Assembly (NCBI GenBank): GCA_030544215.1 | Contig: JARZZO010000009.1 | Coordinates: forward strand, 47,921,129-47,985,128 | DNA from: Zantedeschia hybrid cultivar | Lineage: Eukaryota; Streptophyta; Magnoliopsida; Alismatales; Araceae | Reading direction: 5' to 3' | DNA: 64,000 nucleotides | In this document: one piece after another, positions 1 to 11,312 of the stretch | How positions within the stretch are numbered: position 1 is the first letter of the stretch | How the letters are laid out: each line of letters starts with the position of its first letter | Program-made: the position numbers and the translations under genes | Notes under the pieces: generated by a model | The model's database searches: none | Seen by the model: the letters and a program-made list of their open reading frames with translations, nothing else | Told to the model about the DNA's origin: nothing

Positions 1-2085
1 TGTTGCATCGTGTGAATATTTATGATGTCGTAAAAGCCGCTAGATATGCTTATCCATGTTATTCTGGTTTGCTTGAGGCTTTAATAGAGTGATATAATTC
101 GTGCTGGAATACTTTCATGATAGCGAAATGAGAGACCACTATAGATCTTTAATCTTTTCATAATATTTCTGGCCTACCCATCGTGGGGTATCCTTATGAA
201 GAAGTCAGTATGTGTGACATGCGAAGATATTTGAGTAATAGGGAAGGCTCTTATCTACTTCCATTCTGTTGTCGTTACTTGGCTAAAGTTTGGAGAGATT
301 TGAGTCATTTGAAGTCCCCATATTCTGAATCTTCATATAAAGTTGCTTTGACTTCTTGGGTTAGATACTTTTATAAGGGCACGTATTGTTATGATTGACG
401 ATTCCCTCTATATGGGGATTCCTCAGGTGATTGTCGTCAAATAGATCCCTCTAGCTTGCCGAGTTGTGAACCTTTCATAATGGAAGGGCCTATTTATCCT
501 GAGGAACTGGCTGATATAGTTGACTTGGCAGCTTATCTCGCATACTGGCTTGCCAGTTTTGCGCTGCCTGTCAGTGATAATACAAAATTGTGCTCATATG
601 TATTATGGCCTGCGTGTCAACTGGCTTGCGGTGTGCAGTTAGCCATTGTTCCTGTGGCTCTTGCTAATATTTTTTATACCTTTGAATCATGGATCAGTAA
701 GAAATTTCCAAGGGACAGTCGTCCGACCACTCCTACACATTATATTGGTGCATGGGTTGGCCTTTTGATGCCCGGACTTGTTTCCTTTCATAGTTCTGAC
801 AGGCAAGTTTTGCCACTTATATTACAATTTGCTAGTGAAGAATTGGAAGGTGACTATCTTATTCAATTGAAATATGCCAGAGACACATTAGCTTTTTGTC
901 CGAAGCATCGGACACGAAAGCTCTGTTTTGATCATTCAACCTTCAAGCGGTGTCCTTCTTGCGAAGACACATTTTTCTCTCATCTTGAATCCACTAGCCA
1001 GGTGACTCATCCCATTTCAAGAATAGGGTATACTATATCTAGTTTGTCGGATGGGCTCCGAGGCTGGTTGGAAAGTATTCGGCCTAGTATCTTAGTATTC
1101 AAAAAAGGCAAGGTAGCTTATTTGCAGCCTTACTATCCATATAGAGTTGTAAGAAATTTTGGCTTTGATCAGAAGATTCTACCGTATAATGTGGAGTTTG
1201 CTCTTGATAAAGGAGTGTACGGTCTTGGTGATGTTGTAAATAAGACAATGATATGGTGGAATTATTTTCAACGCATATAGCTTGGGAAGACTTTCTGTGT
1301 TCCAGAATCTGATCGAATAGGACTTCTAGATATTCAATATGCTAAATGGTGGCATGGACACAGTTATATCTTTCGTCATAATGCAGAAAGCCTTCGGTGA
1401 TATGAGATGTGATATCTTACTTCTTCGCATCGTCTGATGTTCAATATTCCCGACAATATTTTGCAAAGGGACTTTCCGACTTTTCAGGAGAATATCAGAA
1501 GAGAAAGAGCAGAATTGGAGGAGGCCAAGGCTTTTGGGTCTATATGCAAGGCGCGCCCCTTCGCTATGAAAGATACAGAACCAGCACCCTTGCAGCATTA
1601 TAAATATCCTCCTTTCTCTTAAGAGGAAGTTAATGCAGTTCAAGCATATGCTCGGAAGAGGCGGGAGCAGTTGGAGTTAAAATCCAGGATTGTTACTTCT
1701 GAGACAAATAAATCTCTTATTTCTCGAGATATAGCACAATGGTCTCTGTATATAGGAGAAATAGAGAAGAGGGTTCAAGTCTGGCTACACCCCAAAAAGT
1801 CATATTATTGGCTGGAGCATTTCAATACTGCTTGCAAATTTGGAGGGAAGATGGATCTGACCACCCCTCTCTCCACTGCAACCCCCATATTTGATCCGGC
1901 TGGGGATTGGTTGAGGTACTTGTGTGAGCAAGTAAAGACTCTCCGCTGTCCAGATGAAGCTAATGCTGTTGTATGTGCTACTCTTTATGAAGAGGTGACT
2001 GATATTGTATTAGGAGCCGGGGTAAAGTTGGGCTATTATTATCTTACTTTGATTCCTCAGCCTGTGGTCCCCCTTCCATATGAGA

Positions 2086-2168
2086 GTAAGTATCAGCTTC
2101 CTTCCTCCCTTTCAAGAGTTTCATCGTACTGTTTTTTGTTTATTGCCTTCTATGTTTTATTTGTTTAG
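2086..2168 (+). other. Predicted intron 1 of the antisense extra gene
   Basis: The donor GTAAGT follows TATGAGA, and a T-rich tract ends in TTTGTTTAG before GGCCCATTG. Joining the flanks keeps one frame (phase 1). The intron is 83 bp, near the lower limit for plant introns. Confidence 0.6.
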
Positions 2169-2561
2169 GGCCCATTGAACAGTATAAGTGGCCTACTACT
2201 TCTCGGCGTGCTGCTTTGGATGCTACTGGTAATGTGCATCCATCTCCTGCGGCTCGCCTTCCTAAGGCATCATTGCCGGTTTCGGTCGAGGCAAGACCTT
2301 CTGAGGAATAGAATTTCCGATCTTCCAAGGAACCAAGTAAGTCATTGGATTTCCTAAAATCAAAAAATTCTCTTGGAGCTCGATCCTCGAAGAAGGTCAA
2401 AAATGTTGCTTCGCGTATTGTACAAGGTGCTCAGAAAATGCTATCTGGGCTATTTAAGCAGCATGAAGGACCATCTTCAGCATGCGGTTCCATCGGGCAG
2501 TCAACTTCTTCTTTGCCTAGTTCTTTAGGGGGATTGACCCACAAACTTGAAGAACATATGA

Positions 2562-2643
2562 GTAAGATCTGTTGATCATATGGTTTTGACTCATTGTCTT
2601 TGTATATTTCGTCGTCATCCCTTCTTGTTTATGGATTTTGCAG
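2562..2643 (+). other. Predicted intron 2 of the antisense extra gene
   Basis: The donor GTAAGATC follows ATGA, and the acceptor ATTTTGCAG precedes ATATTCATACG. The join is phase 1 and enters the long open exon 3. The intron is 82 bp. Confidence 0.6.
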
Positions 2644-3887
2644 ATATTCATACGACTGATTCCTCGCATGTCGGGGGTAAGCCGAGATTATCAGGAAACA
2701 ATGAATGCGAGGAAGGGGAAATTGTCATGGAGGATATTGTATCCCCTCGCATGGGAGGTATACTGGATGCTGTAGCAGAGGATGATTGTTGTATGGATAA
2801 TACGGAATATCAAGTTCTGGGTTTGTGGGAAGATACGCCCGCTGCTTTGCATATGCCTCCTCCTATGTCTGGACTATCAGCTCCTTTATGTGATACTGAT
2901 GGTACCTTAGCCGGAGTAGCAGGAGCCCTTTTCTTTAGCCGGGTAGCCTCTGGTGATATTATGGGATCTCCATATATTACTGTGAGCCCTTATATTGATA
3001 TGCCGGATCTACCGCATATTACCGGGGAACAAGATATTGTTATGGCGGAGACTTCCTATACTGCGTATGATCCTGATAATCCTGTTATCGATTATCTCGT
3101 CACTTATCCACCAGCTGGGCATATAGAAATATCAGGTGACGAAGAGGCTGATGTCGATCATCCTTCCACAGAAGCTTCTCAAGATGTGAATGAGCCTATG
3201 GAGCCTGAAGTTTTGCCAGGGCCGAGTACTCTTGCCCTTACTATTCCATTAAGTATAACGTGGCCCGACAAATTGCCCTGCTTTCATCGTCCTTTTAGCA
3301 GCGCTCGTATGAGCTTGATTGAAGAGATGCAGGCTTTACCCAGACGTTGGCCCTTACCAGAATTGGATACGTACATTAAGGAATTGCAGTCATTAACTAA
3401 TCTTTATCATGGATTTGGGTATCCTCGAGACCCATGGATGGAAGCAATGCAATCCACTTGGGATACATTGGTTCGGTTGCATGAGGAAGAAAATGAAAAA
3501 TGGCGTCAATCCGAGACTCATCGAGCACAGGAACGGGCCCAGATATTCCGTCAAATTGAAGAAGATGAAGCTCTCTTGTTGGAGATAAATACTGAGAAGA
3601 CCATGTGCGACGAAGCTGTAAAATTTGCTTTTGACAGTTACGAAGCAGTGGCGGAACATCTGACCAATCTTAGGCTAGCACTGTCCAGCTATTGTCAGCA
3701 AATCGATGAGATCTCTGCCAAGATGCAAAGAGTTACTGAGGAACTGGCCGAAGGCGAATGTCTATACGAGACTTGGGTTGAAGATTATGAGGCGCTGAAG
3801 ACTGAACAAGAAGCACTGTGTTTTGAAGCCCGTTGTCTTCGTTCAGAGATCAAACGACTTAGAAAAATTATTCCCAGTCATAAATAA

Positions 3888-4490
3888 TAGGGTGGTGCAA
3901 TCTGTATAATAGGTATGTAGATTATACTCTGGCTTTCTTGTTGTAATGAGTCTCTTTTTGCAATTTGTCCCAGAATTATGTCCAGAAGTCCGTCGTCCAC
4001 TAGTGTGTTGTTTGTCTGCTATGTATGATGTACCATAATGCCAAATTCTTCTGGTCTTCTTTCTTTCCCTTTACTACAGCGCCCGCTTTTAGGTTTTCGC
4101 TGGGGTAACTTCCCCTTCCTTTTTCCTGTGCGCCTTTTCGGGTTTTCACACAACGGGGTTTCCCAATTTTACCCGAAGCACCATTTCGGGTTTTTGCTTC
4201 GGCCGGGTGTTTAACCTTATTGCCCCCTGCCTTTTGGCTGGGTCCGTCGGGACACCTCGATTTTAAACCCCCCTCCCCCTTTTTTTTTTCTTTTTTCTTT
4301 TTTTTTTTTTGAGAGAGAGAGAGACGAAGCGAGATTTGGAGTAAAAGGGGTTTGGGAGTATAAGTATAGGATGAATTGAGGTTCTTTGGGGATTACAAAT
4401 TTGGGTTTGGAACGACGCTTGGGGATTTTGAGGCCGTGGATGTGGGCGGTAGGAAGCGAATTTGGGTGTTTATAAGGCTATGTTTTTGGG
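3888..4490. other. Spacer between the antisense gene and the minisatellite
   Basis: No gene is seen. The stretch holds short GGTTTTC/GGGTTT-type repeats near 4090-4210 and a pyrimidine tract (C then T runs) at 4268-4310 followed by a GA run. Read on the minus strand the tract is purine-rich, but it is far from any LTR end, so I do not call it a polypurine tract. Confidence 0.5.
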
Positions 4491-4497
4491 TTGAGTG

Positions 4498-4915
4498 GCG
4501 GATTTGGGCAGTGGATTGAGGGGGCTCCACAAAGCCATAATTTGGATGGTGGATTGAGGGTTTCACGAGGCCATGATTTAGGTAGTGGATTAGAGGCTCT
4601 ACAAAGCCATGATTTGGGTAGTGGATTGAGGGCTCCACAAGGCCATGATTTGAGTGGTGGATTGAGGGCTCCACAAGGCCATAATTTGGGTGGTAGATTG
4701 AGGGCTCCACGAGGCCATGATTTAGGTAGTGGATTATGGGCTCCACAAAGCCATGATTTGGGTGGTAGATTGAGGGCTCCACGAGGCCATGATTTTAGGT
4801 AGTGGATTAGGGGCTTCATAAAGCCATGATTTGGGTAGTGGATTGAGGGCTCCACAAGGCCATGATTTGGGTAGTGGATTGAGGGCTCCATAAGGCCATG
4901 GTTTGAACAACTTTG
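4498..4915. repeat. 36-bp minisatellite, about 11-12 units
   Basis: The unit is of the form GATTTGGGTAGTGGATTGAG followed by GGCTCCACAAGGCCAT. Starts recur every 36 bp, for example CATGATT at 4572, 4608 and 4644. Because 36 is a multiple of three, most frames stay open on both strands, which yields repetitive 12-residue peptides. I treat these as by-products, not as genes. The array lies in the gypsy spacer between integrase and the antisense gene, where Tat elements are known to gain tandem repeats. Confidence 0.9.
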
Positions 4916-5134
4916 ATCGATGCATTGAGAAGATGCAATCAATCCCAGGGGTTCAATAGCTTGACTTTTTGGCGTCGAGGGCCCAAATATTTTGTCATTC
5001 GTATATACAAGAAGGGGGAATTATAGGGCCACGACTGCTACTTATATATATCACCATGTTTTGATGCAGGCATGAGATTACCATCCTTCTTGTTGTTCAT
5101 ATAGTTCTTCTTCAGAGGGGGTTTCTTAAGGGAC

Positions 5135-6316
5135 CTATAAAAGCTTCATATGTCTCCTGTTAAGGGGAGGGAACACCGCCTTACCCTCAGGGTCCACCAC
5201 AGTATGTGCACCACCTTCATATACCTTATGAATCATATAAGGTCCGAGTCAGTTTGGGGTAAATTTGCTTTTTGCTTTGGAAGCCATAGCGTCCTTTTGT
5301 TTGACCATGACTAGGTCACCCTTCTTGAATGTCCTTTCTTTGACTAATTTGTCATATGCGCGAGCCGTACGCTCTTGATAAAGACAAAGGCTTTGGTAGG
5401 CGTGTAAACGATCGCCCTCCAAATTGGCCAATTCTTCTAATCGTCTTTGTATGGATGCATCGTGTTGAGATGCGAGTTCATAATGTGCTGCCACTCTATA
5501 AGACGAGAGTTCAGTTTCAATTGGGATGATTGCTTCTGCCCCATATACTAAAGAGAAAGGGGAGCATCCTGTGGGAGTTTTATATACCACACGATATGCC
5601 CAGAGTGTTTCATGCATTTTCTCGTCCCATTTTCTTTTGTTTCCTTCGACCATCTTGACGAGGAGTTTGCATAATGTGTTATTGAAGGCCTCTGTTAGGC
5701 CATTGGCTTGGGGATAATATATAGTGGAAGCCCTCCATTCGATATGAAATTTCTCGGCTAACTTGTATATGGTTTTATTTTTGAATGGGGTGCCATTATC
5801 AGAGATAATTTGGTGCGGCACCCCAAATCGGTAGATAATATTTTGCTTGATAAAGCGGGCAACCACTTCTGTAGTAACTTCTTTCAAAGGCTAAGCTTTT
5901 GCCCACCTAGAAAAATAATATGTCGTTGCTAGTATGTATTTGCAACCCGTGGAGGAGGGCAACAACGGTCCCACAATATCCTTGCCCCATCTAGCAAAGG
6001 GCCAGGTTGCTGCACTCGCATGTAAAGGATTCGGGGCTTTTCTTAGTATAGGGCCAAAAGCTTGGCATTGAAGACATGATTTTGCATAATTTTGACAATC
6101 CCTAGACATGGTTGGCCAATAATAGCCCATAGTCTTAATGCGCGTGCTCATTCTAGGCCCGGACTGGTGAGCTCCACAAAGACCGTCATGCACTTCTTTC
6201 ATGACTCTACGGGCTTCTTTTGGTGATAAACACCTGAGATAGACCATTTTGTCCTTTTCTGTGGAAATTCGGTATAAGATATCATTTACCAGTCTATAAG
6301 AAGCGCGCCTGGCCAT
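5135..6316 (-). pseudogene. Integrase of the gypsy element
   Basis: Reading leftwards from 6316 the protein shows the zinc-binding H-H-C-C module (GLCGAHQSG, then SCLQCQ), the first catalytic Asp in RWGKDIVGP, the second in IISDNGTPF and a Glu in NGLTEAFN, then a C-terminal region ending MKLL at 5135. Integrase inserts the DNA copy into the host genome. It follows the second RNase H directly, as in Tat elements. Two in-frame stops break it: TAG at 5891-5893 before PLKEVT, and TGA near 5246, where the family has a Trp before LGPY. The catalytic residues themselves are kept. Confidence 0.9.
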
Positions 6317-6328
6317 AAGTTGGATGTA

Positions 6329-7010
6329 CTAAGCTTTGTTGTTTGGCATCTGTCCTGTCTTAAGTATATTTAGGAGAGGTCGACGCCAATCTTTTTCAAT
6401 TTGATCATTGGCATAATCAGCAGTATTGATCTCATATATAGTCAGACCATTTTCTGAGTCTGAGGTTCTTGCCAATAACTTACTGTCGATAACTGGAATG
6501 TTTACTTGTCCTGATGGAGGCAAGGCTAAAGCTGCAGCCAGCTTTGCCAAGGCATCAGCCTATGAATTTTCACCCCGCATTATGTGATTTATTTCACAGT
6601 GAGAAAGCATACCTATTAGGCGGATGGCCGCATTATAATAGGGTACCAACTCGGCTTTCCGTATTTTATAGATCCCTTTCATTTGATATATCACCAGTAG
6701 GGAATCCCCGAAAATTTACAAGTGTTGGATGCCCATATCAAGAGCCATTTCAAGACCAACAAGAAGAGTCTCATACTCAACCTGATTGTTTGTGAGTGGC
6801 TTTGTTAGAGCGCAAGATAAATGTAATACTCCCTTTTCTGGTGTTATTAAGACAATACCAATGCCGGCTTTTGGTATAGGTATGCCATTTGCATTTTTTG
6901 TTATTCTGGAGGCACCATCAAAATACAACCTCCATTGTTTGACCTCGATTTGATCAACCTCTTGGACGGGTAGCACTTCCTCATCTGATTCCGTGTTTAA
7001 GGGAGAGTCT
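6329..7010 (-). pseudogene. Second (archaeal-type) RNase H of the gypsy element
   Basis: The segment WRLYFDGASR, then AGIGIVLITPEKGV and NNQVEYETLLVGLEMAL, matches the extra RNase H found between the normal RNase H and integrase in Tat-lineage elements. The Asp of YFDG and the Glu of VEYE are the expected first two catalytic residues. An IFGDSLLV stretch with the third Asp follows after an in-frame stop near 6713. More stops lie near 6560 and 6329, so the region is broken into three open pieces. It removes RNA from RNA-DNA hybrids or trims primers in intact relatives. Confidence 0.85.
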
Positions 7011-7510
7011 TCTGGAATGGGATGTGTTGCTAGAAAATCAGCTATAGCTTGGCCCTTTACAGCCTTTTGAGAAATATATGTAATATCAAATTCCATTAAT
7101 AAGAGTGCCCATTTGCCCAGCCTTCTAGATAACACTGGCTGACGCAGGAGATATTTCAGAGGGTCTGCTTGTGAAATAAGCTGGACGTGATGAGATAAAT
7201 AGATAGTGATGAAGCTTTTTGGCCGCGAATACTAATGCCAGACATATTTTTTCCATCGGGGCATATCGGTGTTCTGGGCCGACTAGCATTCAGCTAAGAT
7301 AATATAGTGGTTGTTCTCTTCCTTCATCATTTACCTGAGCCAGCATTGCCCCCAGTGAGGCATCTTGGGCAGCAATATAAAGGATCAAAGGTCTTCCTTT
7401 AACAGGCGCCCCTAAAACAGGAGGATTAAGGAGATATTCTTTAATTTTATTGAAGGCATTATGGCACTGCTTGTCCCAATGGAAAGGGACGTCTTTTTTC
7501 ATCAATCTTG
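7011..7510 (-). pseudogene. RNase H of the gypsy element
   Basis: The stretch FHWDKQCHNAFNKIKEYL, then PLILYIAAQDASLGAMLAQ and REQPLYYLS, is the RT-to-RNase H connection and RNase H start of Ty3/gypsy elements. It ends in GQAIADFLA near 7040. An in-frame stop near 7290 and others near 7136 break it. It continues from the RT on the right and leads into the second RNase H on the left. Confidence 0.85.
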
Positions 7511-8433
7511 AGAATGGTTGACATCTTCCAGCTAGATTAGAAATAAATCTCCTAATATATGCAAGTTTTCCTTGTAATGATTTTAGTTATGTTAGGTTTC
7601 TTGGGGAAGGCATTTCCCGAATTGCTTTAATCTTCTCCGAATCAATTTCTATTCCTCTGTATCTGACAATGAAACCGAGGAATTTTTCGCTGGTGACCCC
7701 AAAGACACATTTTATTGGGTTCATCTTCAATCTATATTGACGGAGCCTGTCAAAGACTTTTTGCAAATCAGCCAGATGGTCAACCTTCTTTTTAGTTTTG
7801 ACAACTAGATCATCGACATAGCATTCTACTTAATGATGGAGTATCTCATCAAATATCTTTATCATGGCGCGTTGATATGTTGCACCGGCATTTTTTAGTC
7901 CGAAGGACATTCTTTTGTAATTGAAAATTCCCTTTGGCGACTTGAATGCAGTATGGATTTTATCTTTCTCAGCCATGCGAATTTGCTTGTAGCCAGATGA
8001 CCCATCCATAAAAGATGAGGCTTCATGTCCTGATATGACATCAACCATTGTTACGGTGATCGGGACTAGAAAGTCGTCCTTGGGACGTGCTTTGTTAAGG
8101 TCCTTATAATCAATACACACATGTATTTGCCCATTTTTCTTTTCCACAGGCACAATACTGGCCAACCAAGTTGGATAAAGGCATTCTTCGATGAAATCCA
8201 CATCGAGGAGTTTATCGACTTCGATGTTGACTTTTACTTGTAGTTCAGGGCGCTTGCGTCGCTGCAATTGCTTAATAGGCTTTACATCCGGCAGGATGGA
8301 TAACTGATGTTCAAGCACAGATGGGTCTAAGCCAGGCATTTCTTTGTATGTCCAAGCGAAACAATCTTTGTATTCGTTTAATAGCTTTTTGTACGCGGCC
8401 CTATCTTCTTCAGGCATCAAGGCACTTATAAAA
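7511..8433 (-). pseudogene. Reverse transcriptase of the gypsy element
   Basis: From right to left the protein shows VEKKNGQIHVCIDYKDLNKA, the FMDGSSGYKQIRM motif with a catalytic Asp, FGLKNAGATYQRAM and the catalytic YVDDLVVK near 7800. The IVPVEKK and KCVFGV blocks also fit Ty3/gypsy RT. In-frame stops occur near 7828 (just before the YVDD segment) and near 7588. The frame differs from that of the zinc-knuckle segment, so there is a one-base frameshift near 8436 in a run of T/A. RT copies the element RNA into DNA in virus-like particles of intact relatives. Confidence 0.9.
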
Positions 8434-9946
8434 TTGGCCTTGGCTTTGCCTTAGAGCCTAGATTTATTTCTAGGAGGTTGTCAACAGTAGCTTGGCCACC
8501 TTCTTTAAATGCTTTTGGAGCTGGTTCTAGGTCTTCAAAGTCTTTTTCTTCATCAAAAGTGATTTCACACACTTTTGACCATTCTAATTCTGGCTCCGCT
8601 TTGAATTGACATATTTGTTGAAATTGTTGGAGATATGTTTCCCCCAGATGTGATGATCCTCCTTCTGTATTGGACAAAATTTCCAGAAAGGGCTTAGTAG
8701 GCGGGATTAGATATTTGGCTTCCTGTCCATGTATTGACGGAGTGGAAATATTTTCTTCTGATTCGTTACCCGAACTATCAAATTGAATTTCGGTGTGACT
8801 TTTGCTTTCTATGTAGCTAATTGTATTGACGGCAAAATGAGCAGAAGGCTCTCTACGTCGTTCATATCCCAATCTCCTTTTGTCACCGAGCGTATAACGA
8901 GCATCTCTTGGATACCACATATCTTGAAAGAATTGAGCTGTCTGAGGCGCTTGAGTCTGGGGCATTTGCAAATTGTCAAACATCCTTTTAACGTTGCCGG
9001 ACATGTCTGGCAACTCCTCAATTATAAGTGAAGGCTGATTTTGTTGTATCAAATCATCAGGATTTCCAAGACGTTTTGCCGGTGTGGATGTCCCTTTATG
9101 AAAAATAGTGCGAGTCCCGTCTCCCTGATGGACAATAAATGTATCGAGTTCTTCTATAGTATCTACCTCTCTTTGAGGGGAGATGTACATATATTCCACC
9201 GGAAGTGCTGTAGTGGAAGGAGAGTAGGACCCTGCTTTATCTGTCTGCTCTTGGATTTGATTATAGTTTCCACTAGAGCTAGATGAGGGCATGCAATCAT
9301 TTCCCTGAATTGGCTTATTGATAATAATCTCATGTGGCTTCTGAACAAATATTTCTATAGCCTTCTTTTCTTTGCCCTGCTCATTTGTAGAAGCAGCATA
9401 TTGGGGTATGAAGATGTCAGGCTCCAAGTAGAGTTTTGCATCTGCGAGATAACATTCTTGCAGGGTGAACGGTTCTTTGTCTGCAGTAGTTGTTGCCTGT
9501 CTAGTAGCTTCCTCAGAGAATGTTTTGACTGTTTGCATACACCGTTCTACCATTTCTGGCGGTAGTTGTTGATATGCGAATACTTCTTGATAGGCATGTA
9601 TGAGATTGGTGGCAAGATTTTGCCCAGCTTGGATATGAGGTTGAGGTGGATCAACCCGTCTCTTTCCCAGATTTATAATACCTTTCTGTATAAAGTCTTC
9701 TATCATATCTTTTAAGAGGAAGCAATCTTTGATCACATGCCCTAACATTCGGTGGTATTGGCAATAGTTGGGCTCATTTTTTTTGTCTACTTCATTGGGT
9801 CTCTTAGGTTCTAGCAATTTGACGAGCTCTTCTTCCATACACCGATCGAATATCCTTCGAGTCATATTTCTCGGGAAGGAATAGGGTTTTTGAAGCTTAT
9901 GGGACAAACTTTTGCCTAGTTGCTTGCCATTTTGCTTGCACGGCAT
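8426..9946 (-). pseudogene. Gag C-terminal part and zinc knuckle of the gypsy element
   Basis: Open for 506 codons. Near its start it carries the Tat-type zinc knuckle YCQYHRMLGHVIKDC, then the typical LKDMIEDFIQKG. The remaining 350 or so residues are rich in Gln, Glu and Ser. The aspartic protease expected before RT cannot be recognised: I see no DTG/DSG-type catalytic motif in this frame. It ends with a stop just where the RT frame begins, one base out of phase. Confidence 0.75.
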
Positions 9947-10814
9947 TTTTGGTGAATCGGAAGGAATTAGTTCTTTCCCCTTTCTTGCATCTGGAACTAT
10001 ATTCAGAGTATTGACCTCCTTGGCTTGTTGGCTTCCACTGCCATCGTTCTTTTCAGAGAATTTAGATTTGGCTAATAAATTCGGGTTTTATGTGAAGAAC
10101 ATTTCCACTTCCGCAACCCCATTATTGAGGTGCTCAAAAGTTTTAACATTCAAACCTACTAATTTTTCGCTAATTTCGGTTCGAATGTTCCTTTTGCAAA
10201 TTTTGACAGTTGCTTCTTGGCTTGGCGGATTTTCGCATCTCATGCTAAGATCACGCCATCTTTTTATGAATTCCAAGGTAGGTTCGCTTCGATTTTGTCG
10301 TGTGGAGAAGAGTTCTATCAATGGAACCTTTCTTTCCACAAATTTTCTTTGTAGATCCCGCCAGCGTGCAATAGAACCGGGCTTGAGGCGAGAATACCAT
10401 TGGAAAGCCACATCTGTGAGGGATGTGGCGAAGTACCGAAGCATATATGATTCATCGGCAGCCAATTCTCCTAAAATTGTATAATAGTATGCCAAATGTT
10501 GGCGAGGCGAGTCTTTCCCATTATATTTCTGGAATTTGGGAATCTTAGTATCCGGGGGAAGCCGCTTGGACATGTGATGAATTGGATATGGTACTTGGTA
10601 CTGGCTGAAGATCGTCAGCGACTTGCCTCCAAGTTGGGCGAGTTTAGCCTCTACGACTTGTTCAATCACGTCTTTTTGGGGTGCAGTAGTGCCTTCCGCC
10701 GAGGATGATGCCGGTGGATTTGGTTGGATCTGGCTTGATGTTGGCGCAATAGGTGCCTGTGCTGGATGCGCCAATGGAGGATTGATCCCAGGTATTGCCT
10801 CTGGTTGTCGTAGC
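9947..10814 (-). pseudogene. Gag core of the gypsy element (left of the hAT insertion)
   Basis: The frame from 10,774 shows the retrotransposon gag core: KIPKFQKYNGKDSPRQHL, then MLRYFATSLTDVAFQWYSRL, the RWRDLQRKFVER stretch and a second RWRDLSMRC. Gag forms the particle that holds the RNA. The piece is cut off from its N-terminal part by the hAT element at 10,815-14,924. A stop near 10,088 separates it from the zinc-knuckle frame. Confidence 0.85.
10807..10814. repeat. Left target duplication of hAT copy 1 (GTCGTAGC)
   Basis: GTCGTAGC here and again at 14,925-14,932 directly border the element. Eight base pairs is the hAT rule. Confidence 0.95.
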
Positions 10815-10825
10815 CAAGGTTAAGA

Positions 10826-10925
10826 AACCCGGGAACGCGTCCCGGATCGGCCGGTCCAAAGTCGATCGGATCAGCCGATTCCGATCCGAGTCAGTCCGAT
10901 CCTGGCTGAATTAGGCTCGGTTGGT
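10826..10925. repeat. Subterminal GATCGGC-type repeats, left side of hAT copy 1
   Basis: Short motifs such as GGATCGGCCGG and GATCGGATCAGCCGATTCCG recur on both strands just inside the terminal repeat. hAT transposases are known to bind subterminal repeats; that these serve so is inference. Confidence 0.7.
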
Positions 10926-11312
10926 TCGGATAGCAGAAAAAAATGGGAAAAAATATGAAAAAATATGGAAAAAATATAAAACACAAGTCTAATGCATAAT
11001 TGTGTTGAAATACATTGATTTGAAGTACATAAGATGTTGCTGGACAAAAAAACCTTGAATAAACTTACATATATGATTATGAACTTACATTTATTCCAAA
11101 CGTACATTATACTGAATGAACATATGGCTTACATACTCAGTCCATGACATATAGCTCTGGTAGTATTGTTCATATTGCATCACATACCGGCTATACTCAT
11201 CCGTATTGGTATAAATGACTGACAATTGTGGATATTCTAGACAACTCCCTGAATAGTCGGATGTATCATAATGTTGAGGAGGGTAAACTACATATCCAGT
11301 AGGCTGACCATA

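Larger units (their letters stand above)
1..3887 (+). pseudogene. Antisense extra gene of the gypsy element: plant mobile domain plus coiled coil
   Basis: The first part (1-2085) resembles the aminotransferase-like plant mobile domain: an ALIE segment near position 80, an AYLAYWLASFALP stretch near 530 and a following run of LA-rich helices. Two introns are visible: GTAAGT at 2086 to TTTAG at 2168, and GTAAGA at 2562 to TTGCAG at 2643. Both fall after the first base of a codon. Exon 3 (2644-3887) is fully open for 414 codons; its last 130 or so residues are rich in Glu, Lys, Arg and Leu, as in a coiled coil. Exon 1 has in-frame stops at 90, 129, 396, 1278, 1398, 1410 and 1620; exon 2 has one at 2309. 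The gene runs opposite to gag-pol, as known for extra genes of Tat elements. The 5' end lies outside the window. Its function is unknown. Confidence 0.7.

Noticed and set aside
4498..4915. CRISPR-like array
   Set aside because: The units are contiguous without unique spacers and the genome is a plant's.
4393..4942. Long frames on both strands with 12-residue peptide repeats
   Set aside because: They follow from the 36-bp minisatellite; no start context, domain or splice support.
5135..8433. Possible integrated pararetrovirus
   Set aside because: An integrase with H-H-C-C and D-D-E residues, a second RNase H and LTR features show a Ty3/gypsy retrotransposon; no movement or coat protein is seen.
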